Shown: one piece after another, positions 34,600-43,719 of the stretch
Layout: the number at the start of each line of letters is the position of its first letter
Numbering within the stretch: position 1 is the first letter of the stretch
Assembly: GCA_029267445.1 (NCBI GenBank)
Contig: JAJUIU010000016.1
Location: forward strand, 1 to 58,159
Direction of reading: 5' to 3'
Length of the DNA: 58,159 bases
Origin: Rhodospirillaceae bacterium
Lineage (GTDB): Bacteria; Pseudomonadota; Alphaproteobacteria; Azospirillales; Azospirillaceae
Translations under genes and position numbers: made by a program
The notes under the pieces: model-generated
Seen by the model: the letters and a program-made list of their open reading frames with translations, nothing else
Database searches by the model: none
Told to the model about the DNA's origin: nothing

Positions 34600-34941
34600 C
34601 TAATCCTTCTCCAGGGTACATTGCAAAGGGTGCTGATGCTGCCGGGCGAAATCCATGACCTGCGTCACTTTGGTTTCCGCCACCTCGTAGGTGAAGACCC
34701 CGCAGACCCCGACGCCGCGACGGTGCACGTGCAGCATGATCCGGGTCGCCTCCTCGCGGTTCTTGTTGAAGAAACGCTCCAGCACATGGACGACGAACTC
34801 CATCGGCGTGTAGTCGTCGTTCAGCATCAGAACCTTGTACATCGAAGGCTTCTTCGTCTTGGGCTTGGCCTTGACGACCACGCCCGTGACGGTGCCCCCG
34901 TCGCCATGCTTGTCATCGCCGCTCTTGTCGTTGTCGGCCAT
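34600..34941 (-). CDS. clpS: ClpS adaptor for ClpA (N-end rule)
   Basis: The 113-residue product has a disordered charged N-terminus ([15 protein letters not shown]) and the ClpS core: [20 protein letters not shown] (N-degron pocket with Asn-Asp-Asp), [15 protein letters not shown] and [11 protein letters not shown]. It delivers N-degron substrates to ClpA. ATG 34941 is preferred over an upstream in-frame start because GAGAG precedes it and homology starts near there. It is followed by clpA after a 6-bp gap. Confidence 0.95.
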   Translation of the reverse strand: MADNDKSGDDKHGDGGTVTGVVVKAKPKTKKPSMYKVLMLNDDYTPMEFVVHVLERFFNKNREEATRIMLHVHRRGVGVCGVFTYEVAETKVTQVMDFARQHQHPLQCTLEKD

Positions 34942-35154
34942 GGCTCTCGACGCTGCCAGTCTCACGATACGGTCTTCGGAGGTCGATCCTACGGGCAATC
35001 ATATGCATTCCGCGGACGCCGTTGGAAGGGGCATTCGCCCACGACCACCCTGCGCGCGCCCGCCGCGACACTGCGGCGCGGCGACAGCGTCGCAGGTCCG
35101 TCCCCGTCGGCGCAAGCAAGCGGTGCGCGCGCACACCCTTCGTCACAAAAAGAA

Positions 35155-35180
35155 AACCCGGCGGAGGGTTCCGCCGGGTT
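35155..35180 (-). terminator. Rho-independent terminator of phasin gene
   Basis: Perfect 10-bp stem AACCCGGCGG / CCGCCGGGTT with 6-nt loop; on the minus strand it is followed by TTCTTTTTG. It lies 49 bp after the phasin stop. Confidence 0.9.
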
Positions 35181-35228
35181 CTGCCATTTCCGGCCGGCCG
35201 GAGCCGACCGCCGTTCCAGGACGGCCGA

Positions 35229-35750
35229 TCAGGCGGCGGCCTTGAACTTGCCCATCTTCTCCACCGTCGCGTTGACGCGGGCGGAGATCGGCTCGATCGC
35301 CTCGTTGGCGACCTTCACCGACATCTCGGAGACCTTGGTGGCCTCGGCGATCATGGCGTCGAAGGAGGTGCGGGCGAACTCGGTCTGCAGGTCGACCAGC
35401 TCGCGCAGGGTCTTCACGCCGGCCATCGCCTTGGCGGCGGCCATGGACTGCTCGATCTGGGCCTGGCTGAAGGCCATGACGGCCTTGCTCAGGTTCTCCA
35501 TGCCCTTGGCCAGCACGGTGCTGGAGGCGAGCACGGCGTCCACATTCTCCTTCTGGAAACCGGCCAGCTCGTCATAGGCGCTGAACACCTGCTTGCTGAC
35601 CTTGTCCATCTGTTCCTTGGTGTAGGCGACGGCCTGCTCGACGTTCTTGGAGGCGGCCTCCTGCGCGGCGGCGACGGTGGCCTCGATCGTCTGGGTCACG
35701 TCGGTGGCGGCAGCGGCGGCGGCCTTCGGGGCGGGCTTGCGAGTCGTCAT
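35229..35750 (-). CDS. Phasin family protein
   Basis: The 173-residue product is Ala/Lys/Glu-rich and amphipathic helical, with the phasin-type sequence EQAVAYTKEQMDKVSKQVFSAYDELAGFQKENVDAV, followed by a region matching the phasin_2 profile (VKTLRELVDLQTEFARTSFDAM). Phasins coat polyhydroxyalkanoate granules, so the organism probably makes PHA, though no pha synthase is in the window. AGGAG sits upstream of ATG 35750. A 15-bp perfect palindrome lies about 155 bp upstream. Confidence 0.92.
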   Translation of the reverse strand: MTTRKPAPKAAAAAATDVTQTIEATVAAAQEAASKNVEQAVAYTKEQMDKVSKQVFSAYDELAGFQKENVDAVLASSTVLAKGMENLSKAVMAFSQAQIEQSMAAAKAMAGVKTLRELVDLQTEFARTSFDAMIAEATKVSEMSVKVANEAIEPISARVNATVEKMGKFKAAA

Positions 35751-35905
35751 CGGTCTTGCTCCTGTCTTGGCGGCGGGCCCTGGGCCCCCGTGGTGGGTTG
35801 GCGCTAGCGTTGTCCTGGAGCACCGGCGGCATGCCCGGCTGGGCCATGCTGCGATGCAACATGACCCTTATATCGACATGGAGCACCCGGGGTCAAGGGA
35901 AGAAT

Positions 35906-35920
35906 TTGTGCACTGCACAA
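35906..35920. promoter_or_regulatory. Palindrome TTGTGCACTGCACAA, candidate PhaR-type operator
   Basis: Perfect 7-bp inverted repeat TTGTGCA / TGCACAA around one base, in the divergent region between the phasin and the Anbu peptidase. The TGC/GCA core resembles operators of PhaR-type regulators of phasin genes in alphaproteobacteria (recalled). A related sequence, TGCTGCGATGCAACA, lies at about 35847-35861. It could regulate either or both genes. Confidence 0.5.
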
Positions 35921-36015
35921 TAAGTCGGCCTCTCTGGCCGCTTGAGCCGGCCTTTGGCGCATGACACGATGCCGCCCCTTGCCCCCGCCCTACCCCCATC
36001 CGAGGCGCGCCTGCC

Positions 36016-36822
36016 ATGACCTATTGCCTGGGCATCAAGATCCGCGACGGGCTGATCGGCCTGTCCGACGGGCGCGTCACCAGCGGCACGCAGGTGTCCG
36101 CCGCGCGCAAGGTCACCATCATGGGCGAGGGCGGCGACCGCTTCTTCATCATGACGTCCGGCCTGCGCAGCGTGCGCGACAAGACGCTGGCCTATTTCCG
36201 CCGCGACATGGCGGGCGCCAAGGGCAAGGGCGGGCGCAAGCCGGGTGCGGCCCCCTATGCGACCATGCTGGACGCGGTGGGCGCCTTCACCCGGGCGCTG
36301 CGGGAGGTGACGGGGGAGGACAAGGCGGCGCTGGAGGCGTCTGGGCTGAACTTCAACCTGCACGCCATCCTGGGCGGCCGGCTGGCGGAGGACCGGGAGC
36401 CCACCATGTTCCTGGTCTATCCTGAGGGGAACTGGATCGAGGTGGACGAGCGCACGCCCTACCTGTCCATCGGCGCCACCGCCTATGGCAAGCCGATCCT
36501 GGACCGGGCGCTGAAGCAGGACACGCCGATGACGACGGCGCTGAAGATCGCCTACCTGTCGTTCGACAGCAGCCGGTACAGCTCGGCCGACGTGGGCTAC
36601 CCGATCGACCTCGTCACCTACACCGCCGCCGACCGCGCCTGGCGGGAGGCGCAGTTCGACTATGACGATCTGGTCGAGCAGCGGCACTGGTGGAACCGGC
36701 ACATCACCGACCTCGCCAACAGGCTGCCCGACACGCCCTGGGTGGAGCGCCTGCTGCCGCCGGGAACCGTCGCCACCGGGGCCACCGCCGTGGTGAAGCC
36801 GGTCACCGACGCGGCGGATTGA
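36016..36822 (+). CDS. Proteasome-like peptidase (Anbu/HslV-fold family)
   Basis: The 268-residue product begins MTYCLGIKIRDGLIGLSDGR, with Thr2 as N-terminal nucleophile after Met removal, an Asp/Gly-Arg pattern and Lys in VSAARKVTIMGE at the positions expected for proteasome-type N-terminal hydrolases. Sequence and length match the Anbu (ancestral beta-subunit) peptidases, COG3484. In many genomes these sit beside a circularly permuted ATP-grasp, an alpha-E and a transglutaminase gene; none is here. The gene overlaps the convergent lipoprotein gene by 20 bp at the 3' end. Confidence 0.85.
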   Translation: MTYCLGIKIRDGLIGLSDGRVTSGTQVSAARKVTIMGEGGDRFFIMTSGLRSVRDKTLAYFRRDMAGAKGKGGRKPGAAPYATMLDAVGAFTRALREVTGEDKAALEASGLNFNLHAILGGRLAEDREPTMFLVYPEGNWIEVDERTPYLSIGATAYGKPILDRALKQDTPMTTALKIAYLSFDSSRYSSADVGYPIDLVTYTAADRAWREAQFDYDDLVEQRHWWNRHITDLANRLPDTPWVERLLPPGTVATGATAVVKPVTDAAD

Positions 36823-37378
36823 CGCGACCGCGCAGGCCGACCTCCTGCGACGGCGGCAGCCGCCCGGGACTGGTCGACACGAAGTAGAAGCCGCCGTGGC
36901 AGCCGGTCGCGAACCAGCGGCCGGTTCCGCGCGTGACATCCGGCGCCAGCGACGGCGGCAGCAGCGTGCCGCGGACCACCAGCCCCTCGCCGAGCGCCGC
37001 GAACTGCGCCGGCGACAGCCGGAGCCGGTCGGAACCGGCACCGTCCGGGTCCGGGCCCGGTCCGCGATAGGGCTCCCCCGGCCCGATATCCGCCACACGG
37101 CCAATGGGGAGGTCGCGCACCTCGATGGTCCCCCCCTCCGCCGCCGACCCGACCGCCTCGAAGATGCGGACGGGCTGCCCCGGCCGGGCCGCGTTCACGA
37201 CGAAGCGGTAGCGGTCGGGCCCCTCCTCCGAACAGGTGCGCCGCAGGTCCTCGCCATAGAGGTAGCCGCCCCAGGTCAGCCCGGCCGGCGGCGCGCCGCG
37301 CATGGACGACGGCCCGGCGCAGCCGGCCAGAAGACAGGCCGCCAATGCGGAAGCTGCGAGCGCGGCGAACCGGGTCAT
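36803..37378 (-). CDS. Predicted lipoprotein of unknown function
   Basis: The 191-residue product has a lipoprotein signal (MTRFAALAASALAACLLAGC) with the lipobox LAGC, so Cys20 is probably lipidated. The rest has no motif I recognise; WGGYLYGEDLRRTCSEEGPD and GRWFATGCHGGFYFVST contain paired cysteines that may form a disulfide. ATG 37378 was chosen because the signal peptide starts there. It overlaps the Anbu gene tail-to-tail by 20 bp and shares an upstream region with dacA (divergent). Confidence 0.75.
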   Translation of the reverse strand: MTRFAALAASALAACLLAGCAGPSSMRGAPPAGLTWGGYLYGEDLRRTCSEEGPDRYRFVVNAARPGQPVRIFEAVGSAAEGGTIEVRDLPIGRVADIGPGEPYRGPGPDPDGAGSDRLRLSPAQFAALGEGLVVRGTLLPPSLAPDVTRGTGRWFATGCHGGFYFVSTSPGRLPPSQEVGLRGRVNPPRR

Positions 37379-37607
37379 CGATCCATCCGAACCGGGGAAC
37401 CCCCAATGGTCGGCCCGCTTGTCACAGCCGTAAAGTCGACAATGGGTGTAATAGGCCCATATCGCTGGATCATGCGGAATCGCGGACGCAAAAGCGCCGC
37501 CGCCCACTGAAAACGGCGACTCAACACTTCTTCGCTAGACACTGATTCCATTCGCATTTACCTTTGTGGCCAAATTCGGCTCAAAGGCTGTCGGGGGGCC
37601 TGGCATC

Positions 37608-38900
37608 GTGCAGACGCTGACGCGAGTCCGTTCGGATGTGGTGAACCGTACCGGCTGGCGCCGCCTGGCGCTGCTTCCCGTCCTGGCCTTCCTGCTCCTG
37701 GCGGGGGTTCCGGCGGCGGCCCTGGCCAAGTACGCCTCCATCGTGATCGATGCCGAAACGGGCCAGGTCCTGCACGCGGCCAGCGCCGATACCCGGAATT
37801 TCCCGGCCTCCCTCACCAAGATGATGACGCTCTACATGACCTTCGAGGCCCTGGAGAGCGGCAAGCTGACCCTGCAGCAGCGGCTTCCGGTGTCGGCGCG
37901 GGCGGCGGGCATGGCCCCGTCGAAGCTCGGCCTGAAGGCGGGCGACCGCGTCACGGTCGAGGATTGCGTGCTGGGCCTCGTCACCAAGTCCGCCAACGAC
38001 TGCTCCGTCGTGCTGGCCGAGGCGATCGGCGGCAGCGAGATCAACTTCGCCAAGATGATGACTGCGAAGGCCCGGTCGATCGGGATGACCCGCACCACCT
38101 TCAAGAACGCCTCCGGCCTGCCCAACGCGGGCCAGCTCTCCACCGCCCGCGACATGGCCCGGCTCGCCCAGGCGCTGCTGACCGACCACCGGAAGCACTA
38201 CGGCTATTTCAGCACCCGGAAGTTCACCTTCCGCGGCGTCACGCACCACAACCACAACCGCCTGATGGCGCGTTACGACGGGATGGACGGGCTGAAGACC
38301 GGCTTCATCCGCGCCTCCGGCTTCAATCTGGCGGCCTCGGCCGTGCGCGACGGGCGACGCCTGATCGCCGTGGTGTTCGGCGGCCAGTCGGCCTCCTGGC
38401 GCGACAACCATCTGGCCGGGCTGATGGACAAGGCGTTCGAGGGCAAGGCCACGCCGCTGCTGATGGCCGAGGCGCCGGTGCGCGGCCCGGCCGGCCGCGC
38501 CCGCCCGGTGGCGCCGGTTCCCGACCGCAAGCCGGCCGGGGACAGCGTGGTGACCGCAGTGGCCCAGGCCGCCGGCGAACTGAGCCTCGTCTCCTCCGCC
38601 ATCGCCGCCACGCCGTCGGCGGCACTGCCCAAGGCGGCGGCCCCGTCCGGTTGGGGCATCCAGGTCGGCGCCTTCAACGACAAGTCGGCGAGCCAGCGCG
38701 CGGTGGCCCAGGCCACCCAGCGGGCCGGCAGCCTGCTGGACAAGGCCCTGCCGCACGTGGTCGAGGTGAAGACAGACGGCGGCGTGCTGTATCGCGCGCG
38801 GCTGGTCGGCCTGGACGAGAAGACGGCGCGCCGCGCCTGTGCGGCCCTGTCGAAGGCCGGCCAGGGCTGCCTGACCGTGCCGCCGCAGCGCGGCACCTGA
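37608..38900 (+). CDS. D-alanyl-D-alanine carboxypeptidase with SPOR domain
   Basis: The 430-residue S11 (PBP5/6-type) enzyme trims pentapeptides in peptidoglycan. Motifs are S-x-x-K at Ser68-Lys71 (NFPASLTKMM), S-A-N at 128-130 (TKSANDCS) and K-T-G at 230-232 (DGLKTGFI). Signal peptide: hydrophobic stretch WRRLALLPVLAFLLLAGVPAAALA. The last 85 residues are a SPOR domain (WGIQVGAFNDKSASQRAV), which likely targets it to septal peptidoglycan. The PBP5 membrane-anchor helix is replaced by a Pro/Ala linker. GTG 37608 has a GGGGGG upstream; GTG 37566 is an alternative start. Confidence 0.92.
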   Translation: MQTLTRVRSDVVNRTGWRRLALLPVLAFLLLAGVPAAALAKYASIVIDAETGQVLHAASADTRNFPASLTKMMTLYMTFEALESGKLTLQQRLPVSARAAGMAPSKLGLKAGDRVTVEDCVLGLVTKSANDCSVVLAEAIGGSEINFAKMMTAKARSIGMTRTTFKNASGLPNAGQLSTARDMARLAQALLTDHRKHYGYFSTRKFTFRGVTHHNHNRLMARYDGMDGLKTGFIRASGFNLAASAVRDGRRLIAVVFGGQSASWRDNHLAGLMDKAFEGKATPLLMAEAPVRGPAGRARPVAPVPDRKPAGDSVVTAVAQAAGELSLVSSAIAATPSAALPKAAAPSGWGIQVGAFNDKSASQRAVAQATQRAGSLLDKALPHVVEVKTDGGVLYRARLVGLDEKTARRACAALSKAGQGCLTVPPQRGT

Positions 38901-38922
38901 TCCCCCGCACCGGCACGGAACG

Positions 38923-39822
38923 GTGACCGACACGGGCCCCGTTCCCATCGACGGCGCGTCCGCGCCGGACCGGGTGCCGTTCCTGGAACAGGCCGGCGGA
39001 CGGGGCGCGTGGTCCACCCTGCTGATGACGCTGGTCGCCATCGTCATCCTCGTCTTCGCGCAGACCGGGGCCTATCTGCTGCTGATCCGCCCGGCGGAGG
39101 CGATGGCCGTGCGGGACGGTGCGGCCCTGCTGCCGACGCTCGCCTGGTTCGCCGGGCTGTTCGGCTCGTTCGGGGTGGTGATCCTGCTGCTGGTCTGGAT
39201 CATGCCCGGCCTGCACGGGCGGTCCTGGCGGACGCTGATCGCACCCGACCGGCGGATCGACTGGGGCCTGCTTGCCCGCTCAGCCCTGCTGTGGGGGGCC
39301 ATCGGCGGCGGGGGCATCTTGCTTTCGGCGACGCTCGGCGGCGAGGGTCCCCGCGCCGATTTCGACGCCGTCCGCCTGCTCAGCGTGATCGCCCTCACCG
39401 TCTGGTTCGTGCTGATCCAGGTGAGTGCGGAGGAGCTGCTGTTCCGGGGATATCTCAGCCAGGGCCTGCACCGCTGGCTGCGGCGGCCCTGGCTGATCGC
39501 GCTGCCGGTGGCGCTGCTGTTCGCAGCCGTGCATCTGGGCACGCATGTGGGGCTGCCCACCTTCCTGCTGCTGATGGGCATCTCCCTGTTCCTGTCCTGG
39601 ATCACCTGGCGGGCCGACCGGATCGAGCCCGCCATCGGCGTCCACTTTGCCCAGAACGCCACCAGCATCTATCTGGTCGGCTGGGAGCTGATCCCCGCAC
39701 CATCCGTGTTCGAGCCGATGGAAACCATGACCGTGGGCTGGGGCAACCTGATCGGCCTCGCCGTCGCGGTTGGGCTCTACGCCCTGGTCGGCGTGCGCTG
39801 GGGCTTGGTGCTGCGGCGCTGA
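38923..39822 (+). CDS. CPBP family intramembrane metalloprotease
   Basis: The 299-residue polytopic membrane protein has the CPBP (Abi/Rce1-like) motifs: EELLFRGYLSQ (Glu-Glu-x3-Arg-Gly), AAVHLGTH (catalytic His) and a late HFAQNATS. About seven membrane segments are visible. The family includes CAAX-type prenyl proteases and bacteriocin-immunity proteins; the substrate is unknown. It starts at GTG 38923, 22 bp after the dacA stop, on the same strand. Confidence 0.88.
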   Translation: MTDTGPVPIDGASAPDRVPFLEQAGGRGAWSTLLMTLVAIVILVFAQTGAYLLLIRPAEAMAVRDGAALLPTLAWFAGLFGSFGVVILLLVWIMPGLHGRSWRTLIAPDRRIDWGLLARSALLWGAIGGGGILLSATLGGEGPRADFDAVRLLSVIALTVWFVLIQVSAEELLFRGYLSQGLHRWLRRPWLIALPVALLFAAVHLGTHVGLPTFLLLMGISLFLSWITWRADRIEPAIGVHFAQNATSIYLVGWELIPAPSVFEPMETMTVGWGNLIGLAVAVGLYALVGVRWGLVLRR

Positions 39823-39841
39823 ACCCGCCCTGGGACCCGCC

Positions 39842-41236
39842 CTAGAACCCTGCCGGGGCGGCGATGCCGCTCTGGCTCAGCTGGTCGCGGATCTGGGACT
39901 TCAGACGCTCCAGCCCGTCCTCGGTGTAGGCCTCGGCGCGGGCGACCAGCACGTCCTGGGTGTTGGAGGCGCGCAGCAGCCACCAGCCGTCCGGGGTCTT
40001 CACCCGCACGCCGTCGATGTCATTCACCTCGTAGCCCTTGGCCCTGCCTTCGGAGCGCACCCGCTCCTGGATTTCGCGGATGGAGGCGAACTTGCGCTCC
40101 TCGTCCACCTGGAAGCGGACCTCCGGCGTGTTGAGCACAGGCGGCAGCCGGTCGCGCAGGGCGGACAGCGGCCCCATGCGGCTGACGAGGCTGAGCAGGC
40201 GCACACCGCAATAGAGCGCGTCGTCGAAGCCGTAGTACTTGTCGGCGAAGAAGATGTGGCCCGACATTTCGCCCGCCAGCGGGCTGCCCGTTTCAGCCAT
40301 CTTGGCCTTCAGCAGCGAGTGGCCGGTCTTCCACATCAGCGGCTTGCCGCCCAGGCGCGCGATCTCGTCAAACAGGGTCTGGCTGGCCTTCACGTCGGCG
40401 ATGATGGTGGCGCCGGGGTGTTCCCGCAGCACGTCCATGGCGTAGATGGCGACGAGCTGGTCGCCCCAGACGATGCGGCCCTTCTCGTCGATGGCGCCGA
40501 TGCGGTCGCCGTCGCCGTCGAAGGCGATGCCCAGCGCGCACTTCTCCTCCAGCACCGTTTTGGTGATGTCCTCCAGGTTCTCCGGAACCGTGGGGTCGGG
40601 GTGGTGGTTCGGGAAGGTGCCGTCGATCGTGTCGAACAGGCGGATATGCTCGCCCGGCAGCCGGTCTGTCAGCCGGCGCATGATCTGGGCGGCGGCCCCG
40701 TTGCCGGCGTCCCAGGCGCACTTCAGCGGCGTGTCGCCGTCATAGTCCTGGAGCAGGCGGTCGACGTAGTCGTCCTTGAGGTCGATCTCCTCCGCCGAGC
40801 CCTGGCCGGAGGCGAAATCCGCCGCCGCCGCCATCACGCCGATTTGCTGGATCTGCTCCCCGAAGAACGGCGCCTTTCCCAGCATCATCTTGAACCCGTT
40901 GTAATCCGGCGGATTGTGCGAGCCGGTGATCATCACGCCGCCGTCCAGCTTCAGGTGGCGCGTGGCGAAGTAGAGCATCGGCGTGGGGCCGAGCCCGACC
41001 CGCAGGACCTTGAGGCCGGTGGAGACCAGCCCCTCCACGCAGGCGGCCTCCAGCTCCGGCGAGGAGAGGCGGCCGTCATAGCCGATCGCCACCTGTTTGC
41101 CGCCGCCCCGGACGACCATGGTCCCGAAGGCCCGGCCGATGGCGCGGGCGTCGGCGGCGGTCAGCGTCTTGCCGACGATGCCGCGGATGTCGTACTCGCG
41201 CAGCGCTGTCGGGTGGAAGGTGTGGGCGAGGCTCAT
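39842..41236 (-). CDS. Phosphomannomutase/phosphoglucomutase
   Basis: The 464-residue alpha-D-phosphohexomutase interconverts hexose 1- and 6-phosphates. The active-site phosphoserine is Ser106 in [12 protein letters not shown]. The Mg-binding loop is [13 protein letters not shown], the sugar-binding loop [13 protein letters not shown], and the C-terminal phosphate-binding loop RASNTQDVL. The overall match is to AlgC/ManB-type dual PMM/PGM. AGGTG precedes ATG 41236. It lies 92 bp downstream of ugd and converges with the CPBP gene. Confidence 0.95.
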   Translation of the reverse strand: MSLAHTFHPTALREYDIRGIVGKTLTAADARAIGRAFGTMVVRGGGKQVAIGYDGRLSSPELEAACVEGLVSTGLKVLRVGLGPTPMLYFATRHLKLDGGVMITGSHNPPDYNGFKMMLGKAPFFGEQIQQIGVMAAAADFASGQGSAEEIDLKDDYVDRLLQDYDGDTPLKCAWDAGNGAAAQIMRRLTDRLPGEHIRLFDTIDGTFPNHHPDPTVPENLEDITKTVLEEKCALGIAFDGDGDRIGAIDEKGRIVWGDQLVAIYAMDVLREHPGATIIADVKASQTLFDEIARLGGKPLMWKTGHSLLKAKMAETGSPLAGEMSGHIFFADKYYGFDDALYCGVRLLSLVSRMGPLSALRDRLPPVLNTPEVRFQVDEERKFASIREIQERVRSEGRAKGYEVNDIDGVRVKTPDGWWLLRASNTQDVLVARAEAYTEDGLERLKSQIRDQLSQSGIAAPAGF

Positions 41237-41328
41237 CGATGCACCTGTCGGGCCGGAATTGACGACCGCTTCGTTCGGTCGCGCGCGAGGTTACCCGAGC
41301 GCGGGATGGAATGGAAACAGGCGGCGGA

Positions 41329-42663
41329 TCACTCCCGTCCCTTCGCCGGAAAGGAGGGGCGGCCGACGCAGGTGTAGGTGAAGCCCGCCTCGGCCATGTC
41401 GGCCGGATTGTAGACGTTGCGCAGGTCGACGATGACCGGCTGCGCCATCAGGGAGCGGACGCGCCCGATCTGGAGTGCGCGGAACTCGTTCCACTCCGTC
41501 AGGATCAGGCCGCAATCGGCCCCCTTCAACGCGGCGTAGGCGTCCTCGCACCAGGTGACGCCGGGCAGCAGCTTCTCCGCCTCGTGCATGCCGGCGGGAT
41601 CGTAGGCCTGGACCGTCGCCCCCGCCGCCTGGAGGGCGGGCAGGATGTCCAGCGACGGGGCGTCGCGCATGTCGTCGGTGTTGGGCTTGAAGGTGACGCC
41701 CAGCACGCCGATGCGCTTGCCCTCCACCGAGCCGTCGCAGGCCTTCACCACCCGTGCCGCCATCGCCTTCTTGCGGGTGTCGTTGATGTCGACCACCGTC
41801 TCGATGATGCGCAGCGGCGCGCCCGCATCCCGCGCGGTATGGACCAGGGCCAGCGTGTCCTTGGGAAAGCAGGACCCGCCGTAGCCCGGCCCCGGATGCA
41901 GGAACTTGCGGCCGATGCGCCCGTCGAGCCCGATCCCCTTGGCGACGTCGTGCACATCGGCGCCGACCTTTTCGCACAGATCGGCGATCTCGTTGATGAA
42001 GGTGATCTTCATGGCGAGGAAGGTGTTGCCCGCGTACTTGATCAGCTCGGACGTCTCCAGGCTGGTCATGACGATCGGCGTCTCGATCAGGTAGAGCGGT
42101 CGGTAGAGCTGGCGCATCACCTCGCGCGCCCGGTCGCTGTCGGTGCCGACGACGACTCGGTCCGGCCGCATGAAGTCGCCGATGGCGGAGCCTTCGCGCA
42201 GGAATTCGGGGTTGGAGCAGACGTCGAAATCCGCCTCCGGCCGGGTCTGCCGGATGACGCGCGCGACCTCGCGGCCGGTGCCGACGGGGACGGTGGATTT
42301 GGTGACGACCACGGTGTAGCGCGCCGGATCGAGGGCGCGGGCGATCTCCTCCGCCGCGCCGAAGACGTAGGACAGGTCGGCATGCCACCCACCCCGGCGG
42401 GTCGGCGTGCCCACGGCGATGAAGACGGCGTCCGCACCGTTGACCGCCTCGGCCAGCGAGGTGGTGAAGGACAGACGCCCGGCCTTCACGTTCTTGGCGA
42501 CGAGGTCCTCGAGCCCAGGCTCGTAGATCGGGATGACGCCCTGCTTCAGCCGCTCGATCTTGCCCGCGTCCCTGTCGACGCAGACGGTCTCGACCCCGAA
42601 TTCGGAGAAGCACGCCCCGGAAACCAGACCGACATAGCCGGTCCCGATCATCGCGATCCGCAT
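41329..42663 (-). CDS. ugd: UDP-glucose 6-dehydrogenase
   Basis: The 444-residue NAD-dependent enzyme oxidises UDP-glucose to UDP-glucuronate. The N-terminal Rossmann motif is MRIAMIGTGYVGLVSG, the central segment carries SNPEFLREGSAI, and the catalytic Cys265 lies in GYGGSCFPKDTLA. It is followed by a C-terminal Rossmann domain (IGVLGVTFKPNTDDMRDAPS). Downstream of galU (40 bp gap), it forms a nucleotide-sugar operon with galU and probably the phosphohexomutase. Confidence 0.96.
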   Translation of the reverse strand: MRIAMIGTGYVGLVSGACFSEFGVETVCVDRDAGKIERLKQGVIPIYEPGLEDLVAKNVKAGRLSFTTSLAEAVNGADAVFIAVGTPTRRGGWHADLSYVFGAAEEIARALDPARYTVVVTKSTVPVGTGREVARVIRQTRPEADFDVCSNPEFLREGSAIGDFMRPDRVVVGTDSDRAREVMRQLYRPLYLIETPIVMTSLETSELIKYAGNTFLAMKITFINEIADLCEKVGADVHDVAKGIGLDGRIGRKFLHPGPGYGGSCFPKDTLALVHTARDAGAPLRIIETVVDINDTRKKAMAARVVKACDGSVEGKRIGVLGVTFKPNTDDMRDAPSLDILPALQAAGATVQAYDPAGMHEAEKLLPGVTWCEDAYAALKGADCGLILTEWNEFRALQIGRVRSLMAQPVIVDLRNVYNPADMAEAGFTYTCVGRPSFPAKGRE

Positions 42664-42703
42664 TCGCCTGTCCCTTCGCTAGGTTCCGCCGCCGGGCGGC
42701 CGG

Positions 42704-43576
42704 TCAGAGCATGTCCTTCAGCGCCTTGCGCACCTTGTCGGCCATGTCCGGCCGCTCCAGCGCGTAGGCCACGTTCGCCAGCACGAAGCCCAGCTTGTCG
42801 CCGCAGTCGAACCGCTGCCCATCGAACCGGAAGCCGTGGAAGGGCTGCGCGCCGATGAGCTTCGCCATGGCGTCGGTCAGCTGGATCTCCCCGCCCGCCC
42901 CCTTCTCGAAGCGGGACAGGTGGTCGAAGATCTGGGGCTGCAGGATGTAGCGGCCCTGGATGGAGAGGTTGGAGGGGGCCACCGCCGGGTCCGGCTTCTC
43001 CACCAGACCCTTCACGCGGACGGTGCGGCCGCCCGTGTCGCCGTCGACATCCAGGATGCCGTACTTGTTGGTCTGCTCGCGCGGGACCTCGAAGATGGAG
43101 ACGAGGTTGCCGCCCACACTCTCGTAGACCTCCATCATCTGGGCGAGGCACGGCTTGGTGCCGAGCACCTGCTCGTCGGGCAGCAGGATGGCGAAGGGCT
43201 CGCTGCCGATGAACTCGCGCGCGCACCAGACGGCGTGGCCGAGGCCCAAGGGCTGGGCCTGCCGGACGTAGGACAGGTTCCCGGACTCGATCTGGATGTC
43301 CTCGACCACTTTCAGCAGATCGGTCTTGCCCCGCTTGCGCAGGGTCTCGTTCAGCTCGTAGTTCAGGTCGAAATGGTCCTCCAGCGGGCTCTTGCCCCGG
43401 CTGGTCACGAAGCAGAACTGCTCGATCCCCGCCGCCTTGGCCTCGTCCACCGCATGCTGGATCAGCGGCTTGTCCGCGAGCGGCAGCATCTCCTTGGGGA
43501 TCGCCTTCGTCGCGGGCAGGAAGCGGGTGCCGAGGCCCGCGACCGGGAACACGGCCTTGCGCACTTTCTGGGGCAT
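42704..43576 (-). CDS. galU: UTP-glucose-1-phosphate uridylyltransferase
   Basis: The 290-residue nucleotidyltransferase makes UDP-glucose from UTP and glucose-1-phosphate. Motifs are VFPVAGLGTRFLPATKAIPK (nucleotide and Mg site), FCFVTSRGKSPLEDHFD and GLVEKPDPAVAPSN. ATG 43576 is preferred: AAGGAAT lies upstream, and the TTG 15 nt earlier is weaker. It is first of the galU-ugd-phosphohexomutase run, providing UDP-glucose for UDP-glucuronate. Confidence 0.96.
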   Translation of the reverse strand: MPQKVRKAVFPVAGLGTRFLPATKAIPKEMLPLADKPLIQHAVDEAKAAGIEQFCFVTSRGKSPLEDHFDLNYELNETLRKRGKTDLLKVVEDIQIESGNLSYVRQAQPLGLGHAVWCAREFIGSEPFAILLPDEQVLGTKPCLAQMMEVYESVGGNLVSIFEVPREQTNKYGILDVDGDTGGRTVRVKGLVEKPDPAVAPSNLSIQGRYILQPQIFDHLSRFEKGAGGEIQLTDAMAKLIGAQPFHGFRFDGQRFDCGDKLGFVLANVAYALERPDMADKVRKALKDML

Positions 43577-43719
43577 GGGATTCCTTGCCAAGATGTGGTC
43601 GGGGCGATAACGGCGCGGATGGGCAACCGGCCCCGGCGGACGCGCGATCCTTCTGCCATATCGGCGAACGCGCTTTCAACCCACCCGGATCGGCGGTCCA
43701 TCATCCGGATGGGTGGGGA

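Noticed and set aside
32077-35577. Open frame of 1166 codons antisense to clpS-clpA and the phasin gene
   Set aside because: It spans several well-supported genes and intergenic terminators, and its translation is low-complexity shadow sequence.
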